Below are positions 45,497-58,885 of a stretch of 64,000 nucleotides of DNA, in pieces. The stretch's first letter is position 1; each line of letters starts with the position of its first letter. Source of the DNA: Anagrus nilaparvatae. Taxonomy: Eukaryota; Arthropoda; Insecta; Hymenoptera; Mymaridae. Under the pieces are notes generated by a model. That model worked only from the letters and a program-made list of their open reading frames with translations, was not told the origin of the DNA and made no database searches. The stretch is taken from positions 2,916,501 to 2,980,500 of the forward strand of contig JAKSXM010000007.1 in the NCBI GenBank assembly GCA_022575985.1, given 5' to 3'. The position numbers and the translations under genes were made by a program.

Positions 45497-47267
45497 TTAA
45501 TATTTTGGTAAATTGACTGCTTGATTATTTTCTGAATAATTCTTTTGTGATTCAATAAAATCTTGTATATTTAAAGCACTCATAAGTGGCAAAATAAATT
45601 GATCATTGTTTGAACAAGATTTACACACGTCATCCTCAGAGCCATCTTTATTTTTAGATAATTTAGTTTCTAATGTTTTAGCAACATTCTCAGCTGCGCT
45701 TTTTGTGAATTTCGGATACCGCAAATGAAAAGGTATTTCATAGACTAAATAATTTCCTTGTTTTAACAAAGATCTTTGTATCAAATTATAGTTAAATTCT
45801 GACCCAAATCTATGAATAAATTTAATGATCATTGGATTTGATATATCTAAAATTATAAACACTTACGTTTCATAAGTTGTCGTTACTAATGCATCTAACA
45901 ACTTTTTGTCGTGTTTAGAGTCACTTGTAGAATAGCAATAACTAAAATTATTAGTCGTCACTGTGCTTTCATTATCATTAACTGATTCATTTTCTGTACA
46001 GTTATCTGATAATAATTCAAATTTTTGTAAACCACAACCTGATAAAATATAGTCATAAGCTAAGCAAAATACTTTTTTTAACTTTATAAAAAATTCTTGG
46101 CGATCTAAATCTGAAAAAAAAATAATTTATCAGCGTAAATAACCAATTTTATTTAAGTTCATTATTCTAGAAACTGCTAATGTATTTTGCATGTACGGGT
46201 TTTAGAGCTATTAAGCAAGGTTTAATTGACAAAAATTTTAAGTTTTTTATAGCGCTAATTCTTAATTTTTAGGTTCTTAGCTCAAAAAATAGATATAGGT
46301 CAGTGACTTCAAAAGTAAAATTTGTCAGTTCATTCAAAGGTATTTGAGTAAGGCTTTTACCAAAATATGTAAGAACAAGAGTTCCCTCAAGAGCCCAAAA
46401 GAAAAATGGCTTTAAAATATAAATATTTGATATCAGGTTGATGTTTTTGGAATTGGATCCTAAAAATTTGTTGATCAGGTCACAAAAGAGCTTAACTTCT
46501 TAAGGTCGTAGAGCCCAGAAAATTTTCGTTCAAAGAGGTATACAACTTTTAGAGAAATGTCTCATGAATCCAAAGTTGTAGAAAATTGGTAAGTTAAAAT
46601 TCTCTTTCATAGCAATATTAAATTTTGATTTTGTAAATTTGAAAACTTGGACGACAACCAACGTAGAGACCCGCACCATTAGCTTGCTTAGAATTTTAAT
46701 AATTTTAATTTTTCATTTTAATTTTATCCATATAAGACTGAATACCTCTTTATACGAAAATTTTCTGAGAAGGATGACGTTAAAAGACTTGCATAAACTT
46801 TCATGAAAAAAGACATGCAAAATAAATTAGTGGCTTCTCTTGACTTTAAAAACCTGATATTAAATTTATTTGTCCAAGAAACCAATTAATGAAAATTTCA
46901 TAATCGTTATCATTAACAAAAGAATTTTTCTGTATTTTTAATTGTTGTATCAAAGTTTTGGCTATCCAAAATGATAGCACATTCGTTTGAATATTACTGA
47001 TATGTAAATAATTTGCAAATTTTCTGTAAAAAAGTTTAAATTCATAAAGAAGGTATGTTTGAGAAACCATGGGAATAATTTACTCTATCATATCTGCAGT
47101 TATTTCTCGTGAATTTAAGATATTCGTTATGAAATTTGACGAATCTTCATATTCATATGATTGGAATTCCACATCGTCATTTTGCTTTGTAGATAAAAAA
47201 TAAAAATTAAGATTTTTTGAAGTGCAAAGATTTTAGGATTATTACTTACCTCTATTACTGAATCCAT
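45497..47267 (-). CDS. Five-exon gene of unknown function, 281 residues
   Basis: Exons 47267-47250, 47184-47084, 47023-46854, 46110-45867 and 45809-45497 join in phase; introns of 65, 60, 743 and 57 bases all have gt...ag ends, and the second removes an in-frame TAA. The protein starts MDSVIEQNDDVEFQ, then a helical region (ITADMIEKFANYLHI, LSFWIAKTLIQQLKIQ), a segment FFIKLKKVFCLAYDYILSGC, a polar Asn/Ser/Thr-rich linker, TTTYETFGSEFNYNLIQRSL, YEIPFHLRYPKF and a polar end. No signal peptide or membrane span; probably cytosolic or nuclear. I do not recognise the family. The start is the first ATG after in-frame codons that are open a little further upstream, so a longer N-terminus is possible. 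The long intron holds a decayed foldback. Confidence 0.6.
46440..46830. mobile_element. Decayed foldback in an intron
   Basis: 46516-46543 (cagaaaattttcgttcaaag...) pairs with 46739-46767 (...ctttatacgaaaattttctg), with weaker pairing outward (gacctt/aaggtc, aaaaga/tctttt). It fills much of the 743-base intron of the 281-residue gene. Confidence 0.55.
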
Positions 47268-47643
47268 AGTATTTTCAAATATTTCCTCAGGACAGGTAAG
47301 GTCAAAAAATAGAAAATATTGCCAATTTTACCAAATACATTAAAAAACTTAACCTAAAACCAGCAATATCCTCAAAACAAAAAAGGTTAACTAAAAAAAC
47401 AATAAAAAACTCATTATATTTTTATATTTTTTTTTTATTTTCAATATTATTCAATATTTTCTTTTTATTTTTTTTTTATCATCAATATTTCTTTTAATAT
47501 TTTCAGAAAATAACACTCCAAAGCGAAAAATTGTAAATCTCACCAATATATCTTTATTAATAATAAATGGTATTTTTATTTTTTTTATATATCATGTTAA
47601 TTAGCACGACATATTTGTTTTTTTTAAATATATAAATATATGT

Positions 47644-47675
<32 letters not shown>

Positions 47676-48649
47676 ATTATTATATACACATAAAATTGTA
47701 TACATTTTTTTATTTAAATATGTGTATTTTTTTTTTATGTTTTTGCTAGCGCACACTTTTTTTATAGACTGTTTTATTATTATTATATAAATTACAAATA
47801 TTGAAAAACATGAAACAGATAACAGCCATTTTAATATATTTTTTAATGGGGGGATATTTAATTAAGTTTTTTTTTTTGTTATACATGACGAGCTTTTTTT
47901 TGTTGTCTAAATTAAAGTATTTGCTCGATTAAAAAACAAGGCGTGAGCAATAATGATAATCAAAGAAACTTTTATTTAATTTTACTATTACAATTAATTT
48001 TGGTTCAGTTCAAAAATTAATTCTCGTCAATATTTTATTTAAAATAAAAAAAAAACTGTTTTTATCCCTTACTTTTTATGGCCGATATATTATGAATACT
48101 TTTTTTTATACACCAAAGTTTAAAAAGGCAATACGCAGTATGAACTTACCTCTAATACAATTATACTTTTTTACATTATATTTTTTATCAATAAATACAT
48201 GTATATAAATATTCAATTTTTTTATTTTTTTTTTTGTTTTTTTTTTTATTATTTTTTTTTTTTTTTTTTTGAAGTGTAAGTATAAATCGTTATCTGAATT
48301 TTTTATGCTTAAATAACAGATTTGATTTATTTTTTTATTACATTAAATTTTTATTATTATTTATATACCTGTACATAAAAAAATGATAAAAGAAAGAAGT
48401 CAAAGGTGAAATTAATATATCGGACATAACAATTATTTTTATTTTTTGAGGAAAATGTGAGATTTTTTTTTTCGTATACTTTTTGTAAGGACGAAGATGA
48501 AAATTTTTATACCTATATTTTATTTTTATTATATGCTACATTCAAAATAAAGGAGGTGTAGTTTATTTTACTAAAAATTTGTATGATATTTTAGATTTTC
48601 ATTTTCTTTCTTGAAATAATGAAATCATGAAGTTTTTGATAAATATTAA

Positions 48650-48870
48650 TTTTTACCCGGGGAAATTTTTTGAGTCAGATCCTGTATGACAAAATTAACA
48701 ACAGTCTTGATCAGACTAAAAATTTGTTTTCCCGGGTACAAAATTTTTAGTCCCAAATCAGATTTTTTACACAAATATTAATTTTTACCTGGAGAAATTT
48801 TTTTCAGTAAGATCGAATATGACAAAATTAAAAACAGACATGATCAGACTAAAAACTTTTTCCCCAGGTA
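48650..48870. repeat. Tandem pair of small foldback units
   Basis: Two direct copies (about 48652-48745 and 48780-48870) of a unit that is itself an inverted repeat: tttttacccggggaaa ... ttttcccgggta in the first and tttttacctggagaaa ... ttttccccaggtaaaaa in the second, each with gatcagactaaaaa near its right end. Confidence 0.7.
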
Positions 48871-50219
48871 AAAAATAGCTACTATCATTTTTTTGCAAAA
48901 TTAGTATCTTTAATTTTTGTTCCAAATTCATAAATAAACTTTCCTAGTCTAATAAACTACACCCTAATCAAAAAACAAAATCATAACCAAAAATAAATCA
49001 TAAAATAAAAGAACCAAAAAATTTTTTTAATTTCTTTTTATTGAAAATAATACAACAAAATATTTATTTAATAATAATAATAATAAAGCAATATAATAAT
49101 AATAATAATAATTAAAATAGAAAAAAAAATAATAAAATAAAAATTAAAACTAAAAATATAATATAAGTTTTTTTTACTGTATTTTTTCTAATCGATAACT
49201 AAATAAAAAAAAGTGTTGAAAAAAAAATTACATTTAAAAATTATCCATAAAATCTAATAATAATAATGTCGTTAATTTTTTTCGAAGAGACAAAAAAAAA
49301 AGTATTTTTTTTTTTTATAATAATATAATGCATCAATAAACAAACATAATAATAATTAATAATAATATATTAATATTTAGAAAACTATACTTATAAAATA
49401 ATGTTTAAATTCTAATTTTATATTTAGATATGCACATGTATTTATCATTTTTTTTTTACTAACTTTTTTGTAATTTTTTTTGTTTTTTCTTTTTTTGTAT
49501 TTTTTTAAAGAGATATTTAAAATTTTTTTTTTATTTTTTTTTTGGTCCCACCTAAAAAACTTACATTCATATACAGTGTGTATATTTAAATTTATGGAAT
49601 GATACATTTTTTAAAATAAATAAATATTAATTAATTAATAATCACACGTATACATTAATTCAGGCCTACAGCATCGTCTTATAAATTTACCCAACTGGCA
49701 TTTTAAAAAAAATTTTTACAATAAAATTTAAAGCTCATTTCACATTTTATATAAACCTATATAACTTATAATTAATTAAACTTAGCCAATTTTTTTATCT
49801 TAAAATACAACTTTTTTTTTTAATATATAAACAAAAAACAATTTTATAATATTCAGTCTCATTTTTTTTTCTTAATATAAATTTTTTTAATTTTTTTTTT
49901 TTTATACACAATAATAATAATAATAATAATAAAATTTTTTTAGATAACATAAAATATAAACTTTTTAGTTAATTAAGCACCATTTTTTTATACTTAAAAT
50001 TATTATTATTATTAATGCCAGTTGTTGGTTTATTTTATGCCCATAATTTAAATTTTATACACTCAAATATCACATTTATACAATTATTTATAAGTAATTA
50101 GACGATGCTTCATTTTTAAATGCCAATTTTCTCTGTTTTTTTTTTCTTTGAGACCTTTAAAAAACAAATTATTTGTAATGGCTTTTGTTCTAGCAAGTCT
50201 AAAATACACGCTTTTTTCA

Positions 50220-50276
50220 TTTACACTCTAAATACTAAAAGAGTAAATTTTGACTCGCGAATATTTAGAGTGTAAA
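50220..50276. repeat. Perfect 15-bp stem hairpin
   Basis: tttacactctaaata (50220-50234) and its exact inverse (50262-50276) flank a 27-base loop that can form a further gagt/actc stem. Confidence 0.7.
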
Positions 50277-53200
50277 AATTAAATCTCATTTTATTTAAAT
50301 TGCGCCAATTCCCGGCGAAAAAATCTCTAAAATTTTTCTGTTCGTATACACGTGCCTTAATTTTTTTTCATAAATATCTGTGCATTTAACATTAAAAATT
50401 GTTGTTTTTTTTATTTACAAAAAAAAATGAGTTTTTCTAACCTAATAAAAAAAAAAGTATTTTTTTTAAATGCAAAATGTTTGAATTTATTATAAAATAT
50501 GCATTTTTTTCTAAAAAAAAAAAATGTCTTAAAATATAAGTAAATATATTTAGCATTTCTTGGCTTTATAATTATTTTATTAACTTTAAATAAAAAGAAT
50601 AATTAATTATAATTATAAATAATTTATATATTTACAAAATAAGACTAAAATTAAATAATAATAGCTTAAAAATTAAAAAAAAAAAATTGTTGTATTTTTT
50701 TTTTAAGTATTATAAAAAATTAATGATATTTTTATACGACGGTGGGGTATGAGACACATGAAAAAAAAAATAAAGAATCTTGTATGTAAATAATAAAAAT
50801 ATTGCACGCTCATTTTTAAAATGATTATTATGGCGTTTTTTTCTGTAAGGCTTGTTTTTATGGAATGATTTTGGAATGAAAAAATTTGTTTTTAATTAAA
50901 TGGAATGTTTTTTGTACACTCAGGTGACAAAATAGATAAAAAATTTACTTATATTTTTAAAAAATCTTTTTTATTTATTTATACAAATATATATATTTTT
51001 TATTATTCGAATTGGGATAGATTAAAAAGAGGTATTATTTTGGTCAAATGACACATATTTTTTACAGTCATTATCTAGAGCAAAAAAAAAGTCATTTTAT
51101 ATAATCAGTCCAGTAGTACAAAATTGGGTTTTCAAAGAAATGTAGAACAGAGATAGAGAAGGATAAAGACAGAGATTGGAAAAAAAGGTATTTTATATAT
51201 AAATTATTGAAATGCCCGATATATATTACACCCTTAGCTAATTATTGTTTATTATTATAAAAAACACTACGAAATGCACAATTGGTCTCGAAATCTTATT
51301 TTTATTAGACGATATTATTATAAGGATATTTATTTTTTTTCATTTAAAATAATTATACTTTCTTAATTTATTTTTATGAGATTTTTTTTTTTTTAAACAC
51401 AGGTACAACCATCATCTCAATGCCCATTTTTATTTATTTTTATGGAAAATCATGTCGTACCAATTTTTTAAGTGCAACGAATCTTTTACATTTATTTGTT
51501 TCAACAAAAACCACACAGTGAGTTTATGACAATTAATTCATTTGCACTTTTATTTACTTTTTTATCAGTCTCTCTTATATTCTGCTAATTTATATTAATT
51601 TTTTAATATAAATTTATTTCAAATAAAAATGCAAATTTTTTTTTTGGGATTTTTTTTTATACACTTTTTTTTATATAAAAAATTTGTATTTTTTTTGTGT
51701 GGCACATTTACGGTTGGAGAAATATCATTCTTTTAATTAAAAATTTTGATTAGATGAGGTTTTTTTTTTAAATTTTATGTATTTATTGGTACGTAGCACA
51801 TTTATATACAAAAGATTAAAATTTGCACATTTAATATAAAAAAAAAATTTTTTTAGGTTATGTTATATTTTTTTTACATAAAAATTATTATTATTATTAT
51901 TTTATTTATTAATTTAAATTCGACGATTAAAAATTTAATTATACTATTGCTTTTTAAAAAAATGTGCTGTTGGAAGCACATTTTTTTATTAACTGTTTGT
52001 TTTTTTTTATTAAAGTCTATTGTTCATTTAAGATTTTTATATTTTGTATTAGCCGGTTTTTTAGGGTATCCGAGTGAGTATGCAACCCGCGATACTTTTA
52101 CTGTTTTATCATGGTTTGTTTATTGGTTTTTTGTTTGAGAATTTAAGCAAAATATTTAAATAAATAAATTTACAGAAATTTCATTTTGGTTACATTTTTT
52201 TTACTTATTATATATGAGAAAAAATTGGTACTTTTTACAACTCGAAGCAACTGAAAATCGACTTCGAGTTGATTTTTTTATTTGTACTTGAAATATGATA
52301 TATTTTTATTATTTATGGCTACACTGGCAATTAAAAATGAATTAATTATAGATATTTTTTTACATGTAATTTTTTTTTTGTATTTTTTCTATTTTTATTT
52401 GGTTCCTTACTTGATATGCTAGAAATGGAATGAAAAAAAGATATTTTTTTGGTCTCATAAAATATTTTTACTATCAACAAATAAAAATTGATAAGATTTT
52501 GTTGATAATAAATTGATTGTTTTAATTACTTCTATTATTTAATTATAGATTATTATGATTATTATTAATTATTTTGGCAATATACGTAAAATGTAACCAT
52601 TGAAAATTCCTAGAAATTTAATTATTCAAACAAATTAACTTCCAGTCTCATTTTTGTAATTATTTAACTGTACGGAGACGACCTGTATCAGGATAAATTG
52701 TAATATGGTTTATTTACGCTATTTTTTCATTTTATTTAGTATTATGAGAGCAGACAATTTTTTTGTTGAGGTTATGTATTTTTTATTTGTGTATTTTGTA
52801 TGTGTAATTAATTAAAATAAAAAAATTTTCTGTTAAACGAATAATTAAAATTTAATTAGGGGTTTAATTTAATGTTTTTTTTAGCTTACGATATTTATAA
52901 TTCATTAAACACACTTTTTATTTACAAAATATTTAATTAATGGTCAAACCTTTATTATTATTATTATCAACGTATATTTTTTTTTCAAATAATTTATTTA
53001 TTTATAAACTAAGGTTACTTCAAACTTTTAATGTTGTTTATTTTTAATTTACATTTATTATTAATCGATTTTAAAAAAAGTAACGTTTTAGACAATATTT
53101 ATCGAGAAAAAGTTTATTTTTAACAATAATAATAATAATTGTTGTACCTTTAATGCGGTTTATATGTTAGTTTTTTTTCTTATAAAATGCGATAATACAA

Positions 53201-54855
53201 ACAACTAATGCATTTTTTATTTATTTATATTAAAATATGAACGTATTTATGATATTTTTTAATCCTATTTTATAGAGAGACATTTTTCATTTTATATAAA
53301 TGCAACTTATGTTCTTTTCTAGAAACGAGTTTACTGTAATTTAACGAAGTTTTTAATTATGTTTTATCGAAATTTTTTCTTTTATTTGCCATTGTCGTCT
53401 TTTTTTTCTTTTGAATTTTGAAAAATATTTGTGTTTTAATTTAAACAAATCTTAGTTTTTTTTTCTCGAAAGAGAAATGCCTTGCTAATGTTATATAACC
53501 AGTACAGTCCAAAATTATGTTTACCACTCAAAATAATTTTACTCGAATTTCAGATAAGAATTCAAATAGTTGCCATATAATAACGCGTTTGCATATTAAC
53601 GATTGATGATTCGATGATTAATTAAATAATTTTTTTATTTATACATTTATCAACAAAAAACTTATAATTAAATATGACCGACATTAAAATTTTTTAAATT
53701 TAACAATTTTAATTATTATTTTTCTCACACACATTAAAAATTAATTCTAAAAAAGAATTTTTTTTATTTAACAATTAACAATTGCGAATTTGAATTACTT
53801 TTATTTTTTTTTGATTTTCATTTTTTAAACTATGTCAACAAATATCACAGACATTGATTAATTAATCAGATAATAAATTTTATATAATTTTAAATACAAC
53901 AAACAATTAATATAAGAAAAACAAAAATTATTTAAAAATTTTCTATTTACAAATTAATGGTATGAAATTTTGTTTTAATTACAATATCATCGAATTATCA
54001 ATCGAAAAATTTTTATAAATCAAAATTAGACGCGTTTTAAACATAATTCACATTCTTATATAATTATAGATAATATTTTTTTAAAATTATTTATATTTAA
54101 ATAATCACGCGAACGACAGGCCAGCACTTCGTTGATCGTGAAAAATAATTTGTAAATTACCGAGAAATAAAAATTTATATTGATTTTAAAAGTTTAATTT
54201 ATTATTAAGATGATCTAACAGTTTAAAAATTGATAGTTTCAATTTATAATAAGTTTAAAATTTCATCTTACTAAAATGACTTATATAATGTACGAATGTA
54301 CTTTCTCTTTCGAGAAAGCTGACATCTGTCGATATGTAAAAATACTAATCGCATTAAGACGTCTACTTACATATCAAAATGCAAAATAAATTAATTTTTT
54401 TTGAGCTTTTTTTGAACTGTTAAATCATCTTATCAATAAATTATTATAATTTTCAAAATTTAATTTAGATGAGTGATATATAATCACTAAATTTCAAATA
54501 AGAAAATTCAATTTAATTATTTACAAAATTCGCTACGTTATTTTAAATAAAATTTTGAATTACACATAAAAAGTGCTAATTTTATTTACACGTTCATATA
54601 ATTGCACTTATTTAGATTTTCAAAGAAACAAAATATCGATGAAAAAACGTTTGATGATTGAATTTTAAATTATCAAACAAGATGACGAGAACCATAATTT
54701 TTTATCATTAAAATCTCTAAAATGTAAATTTTTTTATAACTTAGGCACAATTTGGAATTATTTTAGACCATGCAAAGAATTTTTCTTTTACATTTTTAAC
54801 TACACTTAAAAAAATTAGTCAACTTTTGTTTGCACATCATCATAGTATACCATCA

Positions 54856-54863
54856 TGAGGTAG
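54856..54863 (-). promoter_or_regulatory. let-7 seed match (8-mer) in the putative E93 3' UTR
   Basis: On the minus strand the sequence is ctacctca, a full 8-mer target for let-7. It is about 4 kb after the E93 stop codon. It matters only if the transcript extends this far. Confidence 0.3.
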
Positions 54864-55834
54864 TTGAAAATTATTCAAGGATTCAATTAATTCACTTATG
54901 CAAATTTTTAGATACTAAAATGAAAATAAGAAATATTCAATTTTCAAAAATTATCTTCTGTCATCTTGTTTTTGATCCAATTATCAACACTTGAAATAAA
55001 AATTTTTCTAAATATCATGTTTCACATTTAATTACAATAGTGTTCAATAGTTATTATATTCTTACAAATTATACATAAGTTGGATTATTATATGATACTT
55101 TACTTTTTTTGTGAAAAATATACATCAAAATTTTGTTACTTTTTTACATCACAGATATTTTTATATATATAATATATATATTTGTTTATATATTTATATT
55201 TTTATTCATTTTTTAAGTAAACAGAAAATAAATTTACTAAAATGCACTATCGTTTAATAAATTTTTTGGTATCAGAGAAATAAAAATTGGACATAACCTC
55301 AAAAATGTTCTATGGGTTATGTATGAATGTTTAAATCTAGATTTTTACCCTCAAATAATGAATTCTTCTATCAATGAAAATGATTTCTAAATTTACTAAT
55401 TAATTTAAAATATGAAATTTTAATTTTTATGAAAAAAAGTTATTGTTTTTTGATTTTATTTATTTTGTTAAAAATGCGTCCTTATTGAACATTTAATATT
55501 GGAAGTTGATGCATTATTTAAATACAAACATTTAGAAAAATTTATTTTTTAAAATATTAAAAAATTATTACGCATATTTCAAAGGCAACTTTGTGATATT
55601 TAAATAATATACAAGTTTTTATCAAAGTCATTAATTTACCCTCAAAGGATAAATTCATCATTTATTGTTTTATTTTAAGAACGCATTATTTTTTGAATTC
55701 ATTATTTAAATTAAATAAATTTTCAACCTAACCTCAAAATTTAACGATTCATTTTTTATCAAACAATAGTGCATAAATTTGTTTTTGTGTATATTAGACT
55801 GGTAGTTATTTCAAAAATTAGGTCAAATTTTGGC

Positions 55835-55962
55835 CTTTTTTGATTCAGAAAAACACTTTTAACAACTGCCATGAAGTGCTTGGGGTTTTAAGGATCAAAA
55901 TTTCAGTCTCTAAAAACCCCAAGTAATAAGTTTACAGAAGTGGTCTTATGAATCAAGACTTT
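55835..55962. repeat. Imperfect foldback hairpin, about 125 bp
   Basis: The inner stem cttggggtttt (55879-55889) / aaaaccccaag (55913-55923) is perfect; outward, gattcagaaaaacacttt pairs imperfectly with aagtggtcttatgaatc. The shape is either a small MITE or a microRNA-precursor-like hairpin. Confidence 0.6.
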
Positions 55963-58885
55963 TAAAATAAATTCCAAGCTAATTCACCCACAAACATCCA
56001 AAAATTAATCATAACATAGACATTTTTGTTCGTATACTTTTATATATTTGCACATCGAGCCAAAAAAGAAAAAAATTTTATTTTTCAAAAAATCCTCGTT
56101 AAATATATTAAATTTATTTATATATATATTAACCATATTTATAATAATTTGTATTTTCACGCATAATAATAATAATATATAACATTTTTATTTTCACATT
56201 TAATAATAAATTTTTATTATTTTAGGGTCGATAAGAAATATGATATTTTTTTTTAAAAAAGTTTTTTTTTATATGGACCACGATTAATTGATTAATTTTA
56301 TATACTTTCCATGATAATGTAATATATTTTTAAGAAAAAGGACAGTAAAAGTGAGAAAAAATTTGTATTTTTCAAAAATCGAGCTATAGTTTTTAAGACA
56401 TTAAAAATCCATTTTTTTTAGATAAATAAAAAAATTGGTTTTTTTGTTTTAAAAATAACTATTTTTCTTTTCAATGTCAATACTTATAACTCGAAATCGC
56501 GTATGTGTGTATGTGTGTGTATTTTTTGGTCAAAAATTTATATATTAGTATATATGTGTGTGTTTGTGTGTATTTAATATAACAATTATTGTGATAATAC
56601 ACTTCATTTTTTTTTATATATTTTTTTTTGTTATCATTTTTATTAAAAAAATTATATATCACAACATTAAAAATTTGTGATGAAAAAATTTTACAATAAA
56701 ATAGTTAATTATATTTATATGTGTGTTATTTTATTGTGAATTATTTTGTACATTTTTTACACGAACAAAAATTTTTCGCCTTTGAGACTTGTAATGAAAA
56801 ATTTTTTTGAAGCCTATTTTTTATGAACACTTTTTTTTAAAGTTTTTTTTTTGAGTCTCAAAGGTGTTTTTTAATTATTAATATTTATTATGAAGAAGAT
56901 AAAATGATTAATATCACGTCTATTTTTATATATTTTTTTTGTCCACACATTTTTTTTATTTTTTAAAATCCTTATAATAATAATAAAAAGACCATAAAAT
57001 TTTTTTGCACATACGCTCAATTAAAATTACTTGCCTTAATATTTAATTTTTCTTTTTTAAATTTACTGTTTCTTATTTTTTAGCCACCCATTTTTAATTA
57101 TGCACATGAATTTTTTTTTTTCAGAAAAAACATCGAAATAGAGAGTTTTTTAAGTCTTATATAATTTTTTTTTAATTTTTTTTTTTTTTTTTTTTAGACA
57201 CCGAACATACATTTTTATATTTACAGCCTAAAGTTTTAATTTTTCTTCAGTCGAATAAAAAAGCTTTTATCATATAAGTGCGTTCCTTGAAACTAAAATT
57301 TTGATTAATTTTTTCGGGTTTTCCGGCAAAAAATTGATTTTCAATTAAAAAACGTCGACGTTCATACATCATCAATCTTCTTCTTCTTCTTCTATTTTAT
57401 CTAGGAAATACATAAATTTTTTTTGTTTTTTATTTCTTATCAGCTCTCAAAAAAAAAATGGTAATAGTTTACATATTTTTTTAGTTTCCAGAGTTAACTT
57501 TATGGATTCTTCGCACCATAGAGCGTTTCAGGAACAATTATTTATCAGGATGCTTTATAGTCTTTCATCAACTCAAAAAATATTATTTAGACAAAATTTT
57601 TTTGAAGTAAAAAATATGAAACTTTTTTTTTTTATTTATATAAATCTATCCTATAAGTTTTGTTTTTTAGGTGAATCCGTAACAGTATTTATTTTTGGAT
57701 GTTCTTAATCTTCATTAAATGCTACATTTTCTTCTATAGAATGTAAAAAATGCCTATTTTTCTTCTATTTTAAGTCTTTGTAATTAGTACTTTTATCTCT
57801 CTTTTTTTTAAAACAATAAAAAAAATTCCTGTTATTCTTCCTCTTCGTACTTGTTGACCCGAAAATTTATTCAAACAAATATTGTCATTTAAACATTTCT
57901 CAAGAAAAAAATAACACTTTCTTAATCAATATATTATTTTTTTCCTTTACAAACAATTAAATTTTTATATATCTTTAAGAAACAGTGCAAGTTCAGTGAA
58001 CGTCACTCTCGTGCATTTGTCTTTAAAACTTCTTTTATTTACATAATTAATTCTATATTTTTTTCAAAAAAAAAAAAATCTTTATAAATAATTTATATAT
58101 ATTTTTATAGATAGAAAGAGACAGGGGGAGGGGGGGGGGTAGAGGAAAAATAGAAAGACAGAAAAAAGGTTTTTTAAATTTTGGAATGAAAATTTTATAC
58201 TGAGTCATGCAGTCTTCCGTAGTATAAGTTAAGTTCTTAATTAATATTTTTCTTAAAAATTTTTTCTTTCAAGATTCTTTTAATGAATGTGTGTATGTGT
58301 GTGTATGTGTGTATTTTATAATAATGGCGTAAATATAGTATTTTTTTATTTCGTCTCGTCTATTATTATATATTTTTACCATTTTTTTTTATTAAAAACT
58401 TTTTTAGTCTTTTTACTTGGCTATTTTACTTCTTTAATTATTTAATATCATCAACGATATTAATTTTATTTACGTACGCGATACGTACGTTCAATAAAAC
58501 ATAACCTATAATTTTTTATAGGTTAGAATTTCTTTTAAATAGCCTAAATAATTCGCAACGCTATTAAAGTCTAAGTTTTTTTTCTTTCTCTAATTAAATA
58601 AAAAAAAAATTATAAATTACAAAAAAAAAAAAATTGACATAATTTTTTTTTTATCGATATTTTTTTTGTAAACATTTTGTATATATATATATCGATTCTA
58701 TATTTATATATATACCTTATAAAGGTAATTAATAATATATATGTCAGTTTTTTTTTTTACTTAAAAAAAATAATAATTAAAAAATTAAAAAATAATTAAT
58801 ACAAACATGCAAATATTATAAAAAAAAAAATGATAAGAAATTTTTTTTTTATGTATGTAAAAAATAAAAAAAAAAAAAGTCTTCT

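Larger units (their letters stand above)
47268..58885. other. 11.6 kb without supported genes; may include the E93 3' UTR
   Basis: One of the most AT-rich parts of the window: long T and A runs, (tta)n at 47643-47681, (aat)n near 49069-49112 and 49908-49931, (ctt)n at 57373-57391, (tgtg)-type runs near 56505-56570 and 58283-58315, and a G run at 58127-58139. Frames found here are low-complexity. E93 transcripts in other insects have long 3' UTRs, so a part of this stretch on the minus strand is probably transcribed. Structured items are listed separately. Confidence 0.5.

Noticed and set aside
47041..47090. In-frame TAA making the 45.5-kb gene a pseudogene
   Set aside because: A 60-base intron with gtaaat donor and ttttttacag acceptor removes it and keeps the phase with both neighbours.
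47268..58885. Several 60-92 codon frames (for example 49377-49607, 51860-52138, 56477-56662)
   Set aside because: Translations are Lys/Phe/Ile/Tyr/Asn runs expected from homopolymer-rich AT DNA; no splice partners or domains.
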